A DNA stretch of 64,000 bases from Bowdeniella nasicola (GTDB taxonomy: Bacteria; Actinomycetota; Actinomycetes; Actinomycetales; Actinomycetaceae), in NCBI RefSeq assembly GCF_900107735.1, contig NZ_FNQV01000011.1, positions 1-64,000 on the forward strand. The letters run 5' to 3'. Every line of letters starts with the position of its first letter. Position 1 is the stretch's first letter. The translations under genes and the position numbers were made by a program. This document shows positions 45,299-53,882 of this stretch, piece by piece. Under the pieces are notes generated by a model. That model saw nothing but the letters and a program-made list of their open reading frames with translations. It had not been told where the DNA came from and searched no databases.

Positions 45299-45338
45299 GC
45301 CGGGACCATGGTCCCTAAGTCATGACTTAAGTCCCAAT
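45299..45338. promoter_or_regulatory. Tandem DosR/DevR-type boxes upstream of cydA
   Basis: Two 20-bp segments lie back to back. Box 1 (45299-45318) holds the perfect palindrome GGGACCATGGTCCC followed by TAA. Box 2 (45319-45338) holds GACTTAAGTCCCAA. Compared with the mycobacterial consensus TTSGGGACTWWAGTCCCSAA, each fits at about 15 of 20 positions including the core GGGAC/GTCCC or GACTWWAGTCCC. Box 2 ends 46 bases before the cydA GTG. Tandem spacing of 20 bp places both on the same DNA face. Confidence 0.65.
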
Positions 45339-45384
45339 TACCCTGAGATCACCATCAGCATTCATGCGACCGAAAGGCAGATCG

Positions 45385-46857
45385 GTGGACGCACTCGACC
45401 TCGCACGGTGGCAATTCGGCATCACGACCGTTTACCACTTCATTCTTGTTCCACTGACGATCGGTTTAACACCGCTTGTCGCCCTCATGCAGACCATGTG
45501 GTACAAGACCCAGAAGGACCACTGGCTGCGACTGACCAAGTTCTTTGGCAAGCTCCTCATCATTAACTTCGCGCTCGGTGTCGCCACCGGTATTGTCCAG
45601 GAGTTCCAGTTCGGCATGAACTGGTCCGAATACTCCCGGATGGTCGGCGACATCTTCGGCGCTCCGCTGGCAATTGAGGCACTGGCCGCGTTCTTCCTCG
45701 AGTCCACATTCCTCGGATTGTGGATCTTTGGCTGGAACCGACTAAGCAAGAAGATTCATCTGTGGACGATCTGGCTCGCCGCGATCGGCGTGAACCTATC
45801 GGCCTACTGGATCCTCGTTGCCAACTCCTTCATGCAGCACCCCGTCGGCGCGAAGTTCAATCCCGAGACCGGCCGCGCCGAACTCGATGACTTCATCGCC
45901 GTCATTACCAATAACACGGCGGTGGCAGCCTTCACCCACACCGTCACGGCCTCGTTCCTGACCGCTGGTACCTTCATCGCAGGTATTGCGGCGTGGTGGA
46001 TCGTTCGAGCGGTTCGCCAGGGTAAGGAAGCACAGGCGCGCGAAGTCTGGCGTCCGGCAGCCATCTTCGGCATGATCACGATCATCATATCGGGCATTGG
46101 CGTGGCCATCACCGGCCACTACCAGGGCCAGCTCATGAGCCAGCAACAGCCCATGAAGATGGCCGCGGCCGAAGCGATCTGTGAAACGGAAAACGGCGCA
46201 GGACTCTCGCTGCTGACCATCGGTGACCTGACAAACGACTGCGATCGCTCCAAGCACATCCTGGTCATTCCCGGCCTCGCCTCCTTCATGGCCTCCAACG
46301 ACTTCAACGGGGAGTTCCCCGGCGTGAAGGACGTGCAGGCCGAGATGCAGGAACGCTACGCCGAACAGTTCGGACCGGATCAGGATTACACGCCCAACCT
46401 GTTCGTGACCTACTGGTCCTTCCGACTCATGATCGGGCTCGGAGTCTTCTCCGCGGCCCTTGCCGGCGCGGCCCTCTTCCTCCTGCGCGGCGGCAACGTC
46501 ACGAATAAGAAGTGGTTCGCCACCCTTGGCCTGATCGCCATTCCGATGCCGTTCCTCGCCTCCAACCTCGGCTGGATCTTCACCGAAATGGGTCGCCAGC
46601 CCTGGGTGGTGGCCCCGAACCCGGCAAACCCCGTCGATAACGTGTACATGCTGACTGCCATGGGCGTCTCCCCCTCGGTGACCTGGCTGCACGTCATGAT
46701 CTCGATGGTGCTGTTCACGCTGCTGTACGCAGCCCTGGGCGTCGTGTGGTACAAGCTCATGGCTCGCTACACGAAGGAAGGGATCGACTCCGGTCACACG
46801 CCGGATCACGACCCCGAGGCCGATGATTCCGCTACCCAGATGACCTTCGTCTACTAG
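45385..46857 (+). CDS. cydA: Cytochrome bd ubiquinol/menaquinol oxidase subunit I
   Basis: Large heme-carrying subunit of the high-affinity terminal oxidase that reduces O2 in micro-oxic conditions. The 490-residue protein shows the N-terminal heme ligand His18 in WQFGITTVYHF, the quinol-site segment QQQPMKMAAAE and the conserved GRQPWVV at about 403-409. The loop is of the short-Q-loop type. GTG 45385 with AAAGG upstream is preferred over an ATG 21 bases earlier. Tandem DosR-like boxes lie just upstream. Confidence 0.96.
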   Translation: MDALDLARWQFGITTVYHFILVPLTIGLTPLVALMQTMWYKTQKDHWLRLTKFFGKLLIINFALGVATGIVQEFQFGMNWSEYSRMVGDIFGAPLAIEALAAFFLESTFLGLWIFGWNRLSKKIHLWTIWLAAIGVNLSAYWILVANSFMQHPVGAKFNPETGRAELDDFIAVITNNTAVAAFTHTVTASFLTAGTFIAGIAAWWIVRAVRQGKEAQAREVWRPAAIFGMITIIISGIGVAITGHYQGQLMSQQQPMKMAAAEAICETENGAGLSLLTIGDLTNDCDRSKHILVIPGLASFMASNDFNGEFPGVKDVQAEMQERYAEQFGPDQDYTPNLFVTYWSFRLMIGLGVFSAALAGAALFLLRGGNVTNKKWFATLGLIAIPMPFLASNLGWIFTEMGRQPWVVAPNPANPVDNVYMLTAMGVSPSVTWLHVMISMVLFTLLYAALGVVWYKLMARYTKEGIDSGHTPDHDPEADDSATQMTFVY

Positions 46858-46876
46858 GCCCGAAAGGAGAACGACA

Positions 46877-47995
46877 ATGAGTCACGAATTTCTTCAAATC
46901 CTCTGGTTCATCCTCATCGCGGTCCTGTGGGCCGGGTACCTCGTCTTAGAAGGCTTCGACTTTGGTGTCGGCATGCTGCTGCGGTGGCTGCCGAACAACG
47001 CTAAAGAACGACGTCTCATGCTCAACTCGATCGGCCCGCACTGGGACGGCAACGAAGTATGGCTGCTCACCGCTGGTGGCGCGACCTTCGCCGCCTTCCC
47101 GGAGTGGTACGCCACCATGTTCTCGGGCTTCTATCTTGCCCTGTTCGTCATCCTCGTCGTCCTGATCCTGCGGATCGTCGCCATCGAATGGCGCGGCAAG
47201 ATCTCCGACGTCGTCTGGACCGAGCGTTGGGACTGGATCCACACGGTCTCCGCGTGGGTTGCCACCTTCCTGTGGGGTGTCGCCTTTGCCAACCTCGTCC
47301 AGGGCGTTCGGATGGAGGTCGTCGCCCGCGGCACGTGGGAGGCGATTCCGCCCGCAGAGATCACCCAGGGCACGCTCGCCAATGCCGTGCACGTGATGCC
47401 CGGTGGCTTTAGCGGCTTCTTCTCCCTGCTCACGCCCTACACGATCCTTGGCGGGCTCGTGACCTGCGCACTGTTCCTTACCCACGGCGCGATCTTCCTC
47501 GCGCTGAAGACCGAGGGCGACCTGCAGCAGCGGGCCATCGCGCTGTCGAAGAAGGCCTCCATTGCCTCCCTCGTCATCGCCGGTGTCTTCGCCGTGATCG
47601 CGCAGCTCGTCTACGGGGGCCACTGGCTCGGCTGGATCGGCCTCGTCGTGGCAGCCGTCGCGCTCGTCGGAGTCGTCCTTGCGACGCACGCCGAGCGGGA
47701 GGGCTGGGCCTTCATTGGCAACGCCGTGGCAGCGATCTTCGCCGTCGTGTTGATCTTCTCGACGATGTACCCGAACGCGCTGAAGTCCTCGATCGATCCG
47801 GCCTACAACCTGACGATCTGGGATGCCTCGAGCTCGGAAAAGACGCTGCCGGTCATGACGATCGTCGCGCTGACCCTCGTTCCCGTGGTCCTGGCCTACA
47901 TCGCCTGGTCCTACTGGATCTTTAGGAAGCGGCTCACGGTCGATCACATTCCCGATGAGAATGCTGGTCTGCCCATGAGCTTCCTGTCGAACTAA
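46877..47995 (+). CDS. cydB: Cytochrome bd oxidase subunit II
   Basis: Second integral subunit of the bd oxidase, 372 residues and about nine hydrophobic segments. The start LQILWFILIAVLWAGYLVLEGFDFGVGM and the motif SIGPHWDGNEVWLLTAGG are diagnostic. A good Shine-Dalgarno (AAAGGAGAA) precedes ATG 46877, 19 bases after cydA. A strong hairpin follows before cydD. Confidence 0.96.
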   Translation: MSHEFLQILWFILIAVLWAGYLVLEGFDFGVGMLLRWLPNNAKERRLMLNSIGPHWDGNEVWLLTAGGATFAAFPEWYATMFSGFYLALFVILVVLILRIVAIEWRGKISDVVWTERWDWIHTVSAWVATFLWGVAFANLVQGVRMEVVARGTWEAIPPAEITQGTLANAVHVMPGGFSGFFSLLTPYTILGGLVTCALFLTHGAIFLALKTEGDLQQRAIALSKKASIASLVIAGVFAVIAQLVYGGHWLGWIGLVVAAVALVGVVLATHAEREGWAFIGNAVAAIFAVVLIFSTMYPNALKSSIDPAYNLTIWDASSSEKTLPVMTIVALTLVPVVLAYIAWSYWIFRKRLTVDHIPDENAGLPMSFLSN

Positions 47996-48001
47996 CACCG
48001 A

Positions 48002-48045
48002 AGCAAGGCGCGGCGGCTGGGATCTCCTGGCCGCCGCGCTTTGCT
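48002..48045 (+). terminator. Strong hairpin between cydB and cydD (partial terminator or attenuator)
   Basis: GCGCGGCGGC (48008-48017) pairs with GCCGCCGCGC (48030-48039), extended by AGCAA/TTGCT outside. There is no clear T-run, so complete termination is doubtful. It may reduce cydDC expression relative to cydAB or stabilise the cydAB message. Confidence 0.5.
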
Positions 48046-48073
48046 ATGGAACTGTTTGGGATAATGGTGAACT

Positions 48074-49789
48074 GTGACGCCCCTTGATCCTCGCTTGCTC
48101 TCCCACGTGCGGGCCGCGCGACGCTACATCATCTTCACCGCGGTAACCGGCTTTGTGCAGGCGGGGCTCATCATTGCCCAGGTCCTGCTCATCGCCCACG
48201 CGATCGCCCCCGTCATCACCGATGGCGTTTCCCTGGCCTCCCGGCTGCCCTTCGTTTGGGCGCTCGCCGGCGTCGTGCTCGCCCGCGTGGTGACGACAAT
48301 CGCGCACGAGCGCTACGCCCACCGCGCCGCCGATGACGTCGTCGCCGAACTGCGCGGCGCGGTGCTGCGCCACGCGATCGCGATGGGGCCGCGCGCGGGC
48401 ACCGAACGTGGCAGCGAAGTCGTCACGCTCATCACGCAGGGCCTGGAAGACCTCCGCCCCTACTTCGTGAGGTACGTCCCGCAGCTCATCCTCGCGGCGA
48501 CCGTCACGCCAGCCACGCTCATCGTCGTCTTCCTCTACGACTGGGTGGCGGGCCTGACGATCCTGTTCACGATCCCGCTGATTCCGCTGTTTATGGCGCT
48601 CGTGGGGTGGATGACGCAGTCGTATTCGACGACGCGGCTGGCCAAAATGCGCCGGCTCAACGCCGAGGTCATCGACCTGCTGACGGGCCTGCCGACGCTG
48701 CGCGGCTTTGGCCGGGAGCTCGGGCCGATCGCGCGCGTGAAAGTCATCGCGCAGGCCTACACCAGGGTGACGATGCAGACCTTGAAGGTCGCCTTCCTTT
48801 CCGGCGCGGTGCTCGAATTCCTCGCGACGCTCTCCGTCGCGCTCGTCGCCGTCGGCGTCGGCATGCGGCTCGTGAGCGCGCTCATCGCGCTGCTGCCGGG
48901 CCTCGTCGTCATCATGCTCGCGCCGGAGTGCTTCCAGCCGCTGCGCCAGGTCGGCGCACACTTCCACGCCTCGGCCGATGGCATCGCTGCGGCCGACGCC
49001 GCCTTCGAGCTGCTAGCCCAGCCCGTGCTCGCCGATGGCACGCGCGAGGCACCGGCACCCGATGGGCGCGCCCCCGCGATCGAGTTTTCCGCCCTCAGCG
49101 TCGCGGCGCCCGGGCGCGACCTCCTCGCCCCCGCGCGCCTGAACGGACGCGCCGAGCCGGGCACGCTCACCGCCCTCGTGGGAGCCTCGGGCAGCGGCAA
49201 GACGACGGCGATTATGGCGGTGCTCGGGCTCGTGCGGCCGGCCGCCGGCGCGGTGCGTGTCGAATTCGCCAGCGGCGAGCACGCCGACGTCGCGGACCTG
49301 GCGCGCGAATCCTGGCACCGCTGGTGCACCTGGGTGCCGCAGCGCCCCTCGATCATCCCGGGGCGAGTCATCGACCAGTTCGCCGCGAGCGAGACCTCCG
49401 AGGCTCCGCTGCTCGCGGGCGCCGAACTGCCCTCGGCGCGGCTGGAGGATGCGGCCGCGATGACGGGCTTCGACGAAGTCATCGCCGAGCTGCCGGCGGG
49501 CTGGGATACCGTCATCGGGCACGGCGGCTATGGCCTGTCCGTCGGGCAGGCGCAGCGCCTGGCGCTCACGCGCGCACTCGTGGAGCCGACGCCCGTCATG
49601 CTGCTGGACGAACCGAGCGCGCACCTGGACGCCGCCGCGGAGCGGCACGTCCTGGCGAGCCTTACCGCGCTGAAGGATCAGGGCGCGACCGTCATCGTCG
49701 TCGCCCACCGTCCCACGCTCATTCACCTGGCCGACGTCGTCATCGATGTGCGAAGCGAAAGCGCCTCGACGCTAGCGAGGACCTCATGA
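48074..49789 (+). CDS. cydD: Cysteine/glutathione ABC exporter subunit CydD
   Basis: One half of the CydDC heterodimer that exports thiols or binds heme and is needed for bd oxidase assembly. The 571-residue protein has six membrane helices in the first 300 residues and an ATPase with Walker A VGASGSGKTTA, signature LSVGQAQRLALTRA and Walker B VMLLDEPSAHLD. Starts at GTG 48074. Its stop overlaps the cydC ATG (ATGA), as usual for the pair. Confidence 0.93.
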   Translation: MTPLDPRLLSHVRAARRYIIFTAVTGFVQAGLIIAQVLLIAHAIAPVITDGVSLASRLPFVWALAGVVLARVVTTIAHERYAHRAADDVVAELRGAVLRHAIAMGPRAGTERGSEVVTLITQGLEDLRPYFVRYVPQLILAATVTPATLIVVFLYDWVAGLTILFTIPLIPLFMALVGWMTQSYSTTRLAKMRRLNAEVIDLLTGLPTLRGFGRELGPIARVKVIAQAYTRVTMQTLKVAFLSGAVLEFLATLSVALVAVGVGMRLVSALIALLPGLVVIMLAPECFQPLRQVGAHFHASADGIAAADAAFELLAQPVLADGTREAPAPDGRAPAIEFSALSVAAPGRDLLAPARLNGRAEPGTLTALVGASGSGKTTAIMAVLGLVRPAAGAVRVEFASGEHADVADLARESWHRWCTWVPQRPSIIPGRVIDQFAASETSEAPLLAGAELPSARLEDAAAMTGFDEVIAELPAGWDTVIGHGGYGLSVGQAQRLALTRALVEPTPVMLLDEPSAHLDAAAERHVLASLTALKDQGATVIVVAHRPTLIHLADVVIDVRSESASTLARTS

Positions 49790-51558
49790 TTGCTGATCTG
49801 CGCCGCGCGCTTCCCCTGCTTCGGCTGCGCCCCGGCGGCTTTGCGCTCTCCGTCCTGTTTGGCTCGCTCGGGCTCGGCTCGGCGATCGCGCTGTCGGCGG
49901 TAGCCGCGTGGCTCATCGCGCGCGCCTCCCAGATGCCGCCCGTGCTCTCCCTGACCGTCGCCGCCGTGGCGGTGCGAACCTTCGGCGTCTCACGCCCCGT
50001 GCTGCGCTACCTGGAGCGGCTCGCCTCCCACCAGGTCGCACTCGAGGGCATGGCGGCGCTACGCGTCCAGCTCTACCGGATCATCTCGCGCGGCAAGGTC
50101 TCGGCGCTCGCCGGCGTGCGGCGCGGGGATCTGCAGGCGCGGGTCTCCACCGACGTCGAGCAGTTGGCCAACGTCGTCGTCCTCACGCTGCTGCCCGCTG
50201 CCGTCGCGGCCGTCGTCGGTATAGGGGTCGTCGTCTTCCTCGCGTTCCTCTCCCCCCTCATCGCGTTGATCGTCGCGCTGTGCCAGATCGCTGCCGGGCT
50301 CATCGGGCCCTACCTGACGATGCGGGCGGCGCGGATTTCTGAGATCGAACGCCGGCAAAGCGAAGTCGAGCTCGGTGCCGATGCCTTGAGCGCGCTGACG
50401 GATGCGACCGAGCTGCAGGTCTCCGGCCGCCTGGGCGAGGTGTTGCAGCGCATTGAGGGGCACGAGGCCGCCCTGACGCGGGCCTCCGACCGTGCAGCGC
50501 TGCCCGCCGCGCTCGGCTTCGGGTTCGACACCCTCGCCCTTGGTATCGCCGTCATTGGCGCGATCCTCGTCGGGATTAGCGAGGTCGCGACGGGGGCGCT
50601 GACCGAGGTCGAGCTCGCCGTCGTCGTCCTCACCCCGCTCGCCGCTTTCGAGGGCATTAGCCTGCTCGGGCCGGCCGCCGTGCAACTGGTGCGCTCGGCC
50701 GCCGCGGCATCCCGCATCCTCGCGCTGCTCGATACCGCGGCCGGTGAGCCCGTCACCGCTCCCCTCGGTGACGACGTCGACCCCACGCCCGGCGCGCGGC
50801 CGCCCGCCACCCGCGAGGGCGCGCACCTGCGCCTGACTGGCGCATCGCTCGCCTGGCCTGATCATCCGATCATCGCCCGCGACATCGACCTCGACATGCC
50901 CGAGGGCGCGGCCATCGCCGTGGTGGGACCCTCCGGCGTCGGCAAGACGACGCTGCTGGCGACGCTGGCCGGCTATATCCCGGTGGCCGACGGCGAGCTA
51001 AGCCTCGATTCCCGCCCCGCCGAGCGCGAACGGCTCGCGGAGACGGTTGCCGTCACCGCAGAAGACGCCCACATCTTCCACGCGAGCCTGCTGGAAAACC
51101 TGCGCGTGGGCAACGGCCAGCTGACGCCCGCAGATGCCAGGGAGCTGCTGGAGCGAGCGGGCCTTGGGCCGTGGCTCGCCTCGCTGCCCGAGGGCCTCGA
51201 AACCATGATGGGCTCGGACGGCCACACGGTCTCGGGCGGCGAGCGGCGGCGCATTCTGCTCGCGCGCGCGCTCGGTTCGGGCGCGCCCATCCTGCTCATG
51301 GACGAAACGGCCGAACACCTCGATGGCGAAACGGCCGACCGGCTCATCGCCGATCTGCTCGCCTCGGCACGCAGCGCGGGCCGCTCCGTCGTCCTCGTGA
51401 CCCATCGACTCTCGGCGCTTGCCGGGGCGGACGAGGTCATCATGCTCGGGCGCGCCGGATCTGACGCTCGTATCCTTGATCGAGGGAGCCACGAGCACCT
51501 GCTCGATACCAACGAGCACTACCGCTGGCTGCTAGCGCAAGAACAGGAGCAAGCATGA
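49786..51558 (+). CDS. cydC: Cysteine/glutathione ABC exporter subunit CydC
   Basis: Second half of the CydDC exporter, 590 residues. The membrane domain starts LRRALPLLRLRPGGFALSV, and the ATPase has VGPSGVGKTTLLATLAG, VSGGERRRILLARALG and ILLMDETAEHLD. ATG 49786 overlaps the cydD stop. The frame is open further upstream inside cydD, but that part is only a shadow. Its own stop overlaps the sensor kinase ATG, linking oxidase assembly and sensing in one transcript. Confidence 0.93.
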   Translation: MIADLRRALPLLRLRPGGFALSVLFGSLGLGSAIALSAVAAWLIARASQMPPVLSLTVAAVAVRTFGVSRPVLRYLERLASHQVALEGMAALRVQLYRIISRGKVSALAGVRRGDLQARVSTDVEQLANVVVLTLLPAAVAAVVGIGVVVFLAFLSPLIALIVALCQIAAGLIGPYLTMRAARISEIERRQSEVELGADALSALTDATELQVSGRLGEVLQRIEGHEAALTRASDRAALPAALGFGFDTLALGIAVIGAILVGISEVATGALTEVELAVVVLTPLAAFEGISLLGPAAVQLVRSAAAASRILALLDTAAGEPVTAPLGDDVDPTPGARPPATREGAHLRLTGASLAWPDHPIIARDIDLDMPEGAAIAVVGPSGVGKTTLLATLAGYIPVADGELSLDSRPAERERLAETVAVTAEDAHIFHASLLENLRVGNGQLTPADARELLERAGLGPWLASLPEGLETMMGSDGHTVSGGERRRILLARALGSGAPILLMDETAEHLDGETADRLIADLLASARSAGRSVVLVTHRLSALAGADEVIMLGRAGSDARILDRGSHEHLLDTNEHYRWLLAQEQEQA

Positions 51559-53219
51559 GCGAGCATCCGCACACCCCGGCCCTTTACGGGGCCGCCCTCG
51601 ACCTCGCGGCGACGCTGGAAACCCCCGAGCTGCTACAACGCTTCGTCGATCTCGCCGCCGAACTCTCCGGCGCGCGCTACGCCGCCCTCGGGGTCCTCGC
51701 CGCCGACGGGACGACCGTCCAGTTCGTCCACCACGGCATGAGCGAGCAGGATGCGCGGGCGCTCGGCCATCCGCCCGCGGGCACCGGCGTGCTCGGCGCG
51801 ATTCCGGCCAATGGTGCGCTCGTCCTCGAGGACCTCACGACCCACCCGGACTTCGGCGGCTTTCCGGACCACCACCCGCCGATGCGCACCTTCCTCGGGG
51901 TTCCGGTCACGATCCGCTCCCAGGTCTATGGCCGGCTCTACCTGGCAGAAAAGCCGGGCGGGTTCACCGACCACGACGTCAGCCAGATCCAGTCGCTGGC
52001 CGCGGCGGCCGGCGTCGCCGTGGAAAACTCCCGGCTCTATGGGCACGCGCGGGCGCGCGAACGCTGGATCCAGGTCTCCCAGGAGATCACGACGACGCTG
52101 CTGGAGGGCACCGAGGAGGAAGAGGCCCTCGAGATGATCGCTGATCGGGTGCGCGAAGTCTCGGGCGCCGATACCTCGTGCATCGTGCTACCGAGCCTCG
52201 GCCAATCCTGGGCGTGCGAAATCTCCAATGGTTACCGCGCGCGCGACCTGCTCGGCACGGTCTTCCCGCCCGACGGGCGCGCCCTGACGGTGCTGGCCGA
52301 CGGCACGGGACTCATCGTCGATTCGCTGCAGCGTGCCTCCAGCGTCAAGGTCGAGGCGCTGCTGCACTTCGGCTCCGCCCTGTATGCCCCGATGATCGTG
52401 CGCGGCGCGCGGATGGGCGTGCTGATTCTGCTGCGTAAGCCCGGGCGTCCCCCCTTTGAGGGCGCGGACCTGCTCATGGCCGAATCCGTCGCCCAGCAGG
52501 CGGCCCTCGCCCTGGAGCTGGCCAGCGCCCGCCACGCCCAGGACCTCGCCAACCTCGGTGATGAGCGCGCCCGCATCGGCCGCGACCTCCACGACCTCGC
52601 GATCCAGCAGCTGTTTGCCACCGGCATGCAGCTGGAATCAGCCCGGGAGCAGGCCCGAGATGCGGGCCGCGCAGACCTCGTGGAAATCCTCGAGTACTCG
52701 CTGTCCTCCGTTGACGAATCGGTGCGCCAGATCCGCTCGATCGTCCACCGGCTGCGCGAGCCCGATGAGGCCCTCATCATCGTCGAACGCCTCCGCCGCG
52801 AGGCATCACTTGGCCGCACCGCGCTCGGCTATGCCCCCTCCCTCGTCATCTCCGTCGACGGCGTTGACGTCGACGATACGGCCGACGACGGTGAACTCGT
52901 CGACCAACTCGATGCGCGCGTCGATCCGGATATCGCCGATGACGTCGTCGCGGTCGTTCGTGAGGGGCTGTCCAATGCGGCGCGGCATGCGCGCGCCCAC
53001 TCCGTGCAGGTGCAGGTCGCGGTCAAGGGCCGGGGGCCGACGGGCCGGATCGAGATCCAGGTGGAAGACGACGGCCTCGGGCTCGACCCGCACTCCTCGC
53101 GCCGCTCGGGGCTCGATAATTTGGCGGCGCGCGCTCGCCGCCACGGCGGCACGTTCTCGCTCGGGCGGCCCGAGCGCGGCCGGGGCACGCTGCTCAGCTG
53201 GCAGGCCCCGCTGACCTGA
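51555..53219 (+). CDS. DevS/DosT-like two-GAF sensor histidine kinase
   Basis: A 554-residue cytosolic kinase. GAF 1 (about 22-160) holds FPDHHPPMRTFLGVPV, where His107 aligns with the heme-ligand histidine of mycobacterial DevS/DosT. GAF 2 spans about 178-325. A HisKA_3 dimerisation helix has the phospho-acceptor His346 in GRDLHDLAIQQLFATG. The ATPase part shows NAARHARAHSVQVQV and DDGLGL. Such kinases sense O2, NO, CO or redox state. Coupled by ATGA to cydC, and facing a DevR-like gene on the other strand two bases from its end. Confidence 0.9.
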   Translation: MSEHPHTPALYGAALDLAATLETPELLQRFVDLAAELSGARYAALGVLAADGTTVQFVHHGMSEQDARALGHPPAGTGVLGAIPANGALVLEDLTTHPDFGGFPDHHPPMRTFLGVPVTIRSQVYGRLYLAEKPGGFTDHDVSQIQSLAAAAGVAVENSRLYGHARARERWIQVSQEITTTLLEGTEEEEALEMIADRVREVSGADTSCIVLPSLGQSWACEISNGYRARDLLGTVFPPDGRALTVLADGTGLIVDSLQRASSVKVEALLHFGSALYAPMIVRGARMGVLILLRKPGRPPFEGADLLMAESVAQQAALALELASARHAQDLANLGDERARIGRDLHDLAIQQLFATGMQLESAREQARDAGRADLVEILEYSLSSVDESVRQIRSIVHRLREPDEALIIVERLRREASLGRTALGYAPSLVISVDGVDVDDTADDGELVDQLDARVDPDIADDVVAVVREGLSNAARHARAHSVQVQVAVKGRGPTGRIEIQVEDDGLGLDPHSSRRSGLDNLAARARRHGGTFSLGRPERGRGTLLSWQAPLT

Positions 53220-53221
53220 GG

Positions 53222-53872
53222 CTACTGGCGCCAGCCGGCGGCGCGCTGGCCGGCGACCCAGGCCGCGACCTGGGTGCGGCGCTGCAAGCCCATCTTGGCC
53301 AGCAGTGCGGTGATGTGGTTCTTGACCGTCTTTTCCGCAACACCCAGCTTCTCGCCAATTTCCCGGTTGGACAGGCCATCGCCGATGAGCTCGAGCACCT
53401 TGCGCTCCGAGGGCGTGAGGTTGGCCGTCGGATCTTCGTGATCGGCGCGCCGGCGCGTCACGGTCCGCTCATCGAGCAGGATCCGGCCATCGGCCACGGC
53501 CTTGACGACGTCGGAGATCTCCACGCCGCGCACGGTTTTCAGCAGGTAGGCCTTCGCGCCCGCGTGCAGCGCCTGGGCGAGGGCGTCATCGTCGTCGAAG
53601 GAGGTCAGGACTACGGCCTTGGCGTCGGGTACCTGCTCGGTGAGCGCGTTGATGATGTCGATGCCGGTGCCGTCGGGCAGCTGGAGGTCAACGAGGACGA
53701 CCTCGGGACGCACGAGGGTGGCGCGGCGCACGGCCTCGGCGACCGATCCGGCTTCCGCGACGACCATGAGGCCGTCGGCGCGGTCAACAATTTCGGCGAT
53801 TCCCCGGCGCACGATCTCGTGATCGTCGACGATCATGACGCGGATATCACGGGGAGCAGATGAGGTGGTCAC
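53222..53872 (-). CDS. DevR/DosR-like response regulator (LuxR/NarL family)
   Basis: A 216-residue regulator. The receiver has the acidic pair in MIVDDHE, phospho-acceptor Asp62 in VLVDLQLPDGTG and Lys112 in AYLLKTVRG. The C-terminal LuxR-type domain reads LTPSERKVLELIGDGLSNREIGEKLG and then AEKTVKNHITALLAKMGLQR. The recognition-helix residues Lys181, Lys184 and Asn185 equal those of DosR. GTG 53872 is the start. It is convergent with the kinase gene, an unusual separation of partners; its probable sites lie upstream of cydA. Confidence 0.92.
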   Translation of the reverse strand: MTTSSAPRDIRVMIVDDHEIVRRGIAEIVDRADGLMVVAEAGSVAEAVRRATLVRPEVVLVDLQLPDGTGIDIINALTEQVPDAKAVVLTSFDDDDALAQALHAGAKAYLLKTVRGVEISDVVKAVADGRILLDERTVTRRRADHEDPTANLTPSERKVLELIGDGLSNREIGEKLGVAEKTVKNHITALLAKMGLQRRTQVAAWVAGQRAAGWRQ

Positions 53873-53882
53873 GTCCAAAACC

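Larger units (their letters stand above)
44931..45384. other. Divergent rne/cydA promoter region
   Basis: The 454 bases between the rne and cydA starts contain no gene that I can support. They hold the rne leader hairpin at 44979-44999, an inverted repeat GTGTCG-N9-CGACAC at 45266-45286, and the tandem DosR-like boxes at 45299-45338, all but the first nearer to cydA. Other short open frames here show no family similarity. Confidence 0.7.

Noticed and set aside
48607-49785. N-terminal extension of the cydC frame by almost 400 codons
   Set aside because: The extension overlaps cydD completely, is Arg/Ala-rich shadow sequence and CydC similarity starts exactly at ATG 49786.
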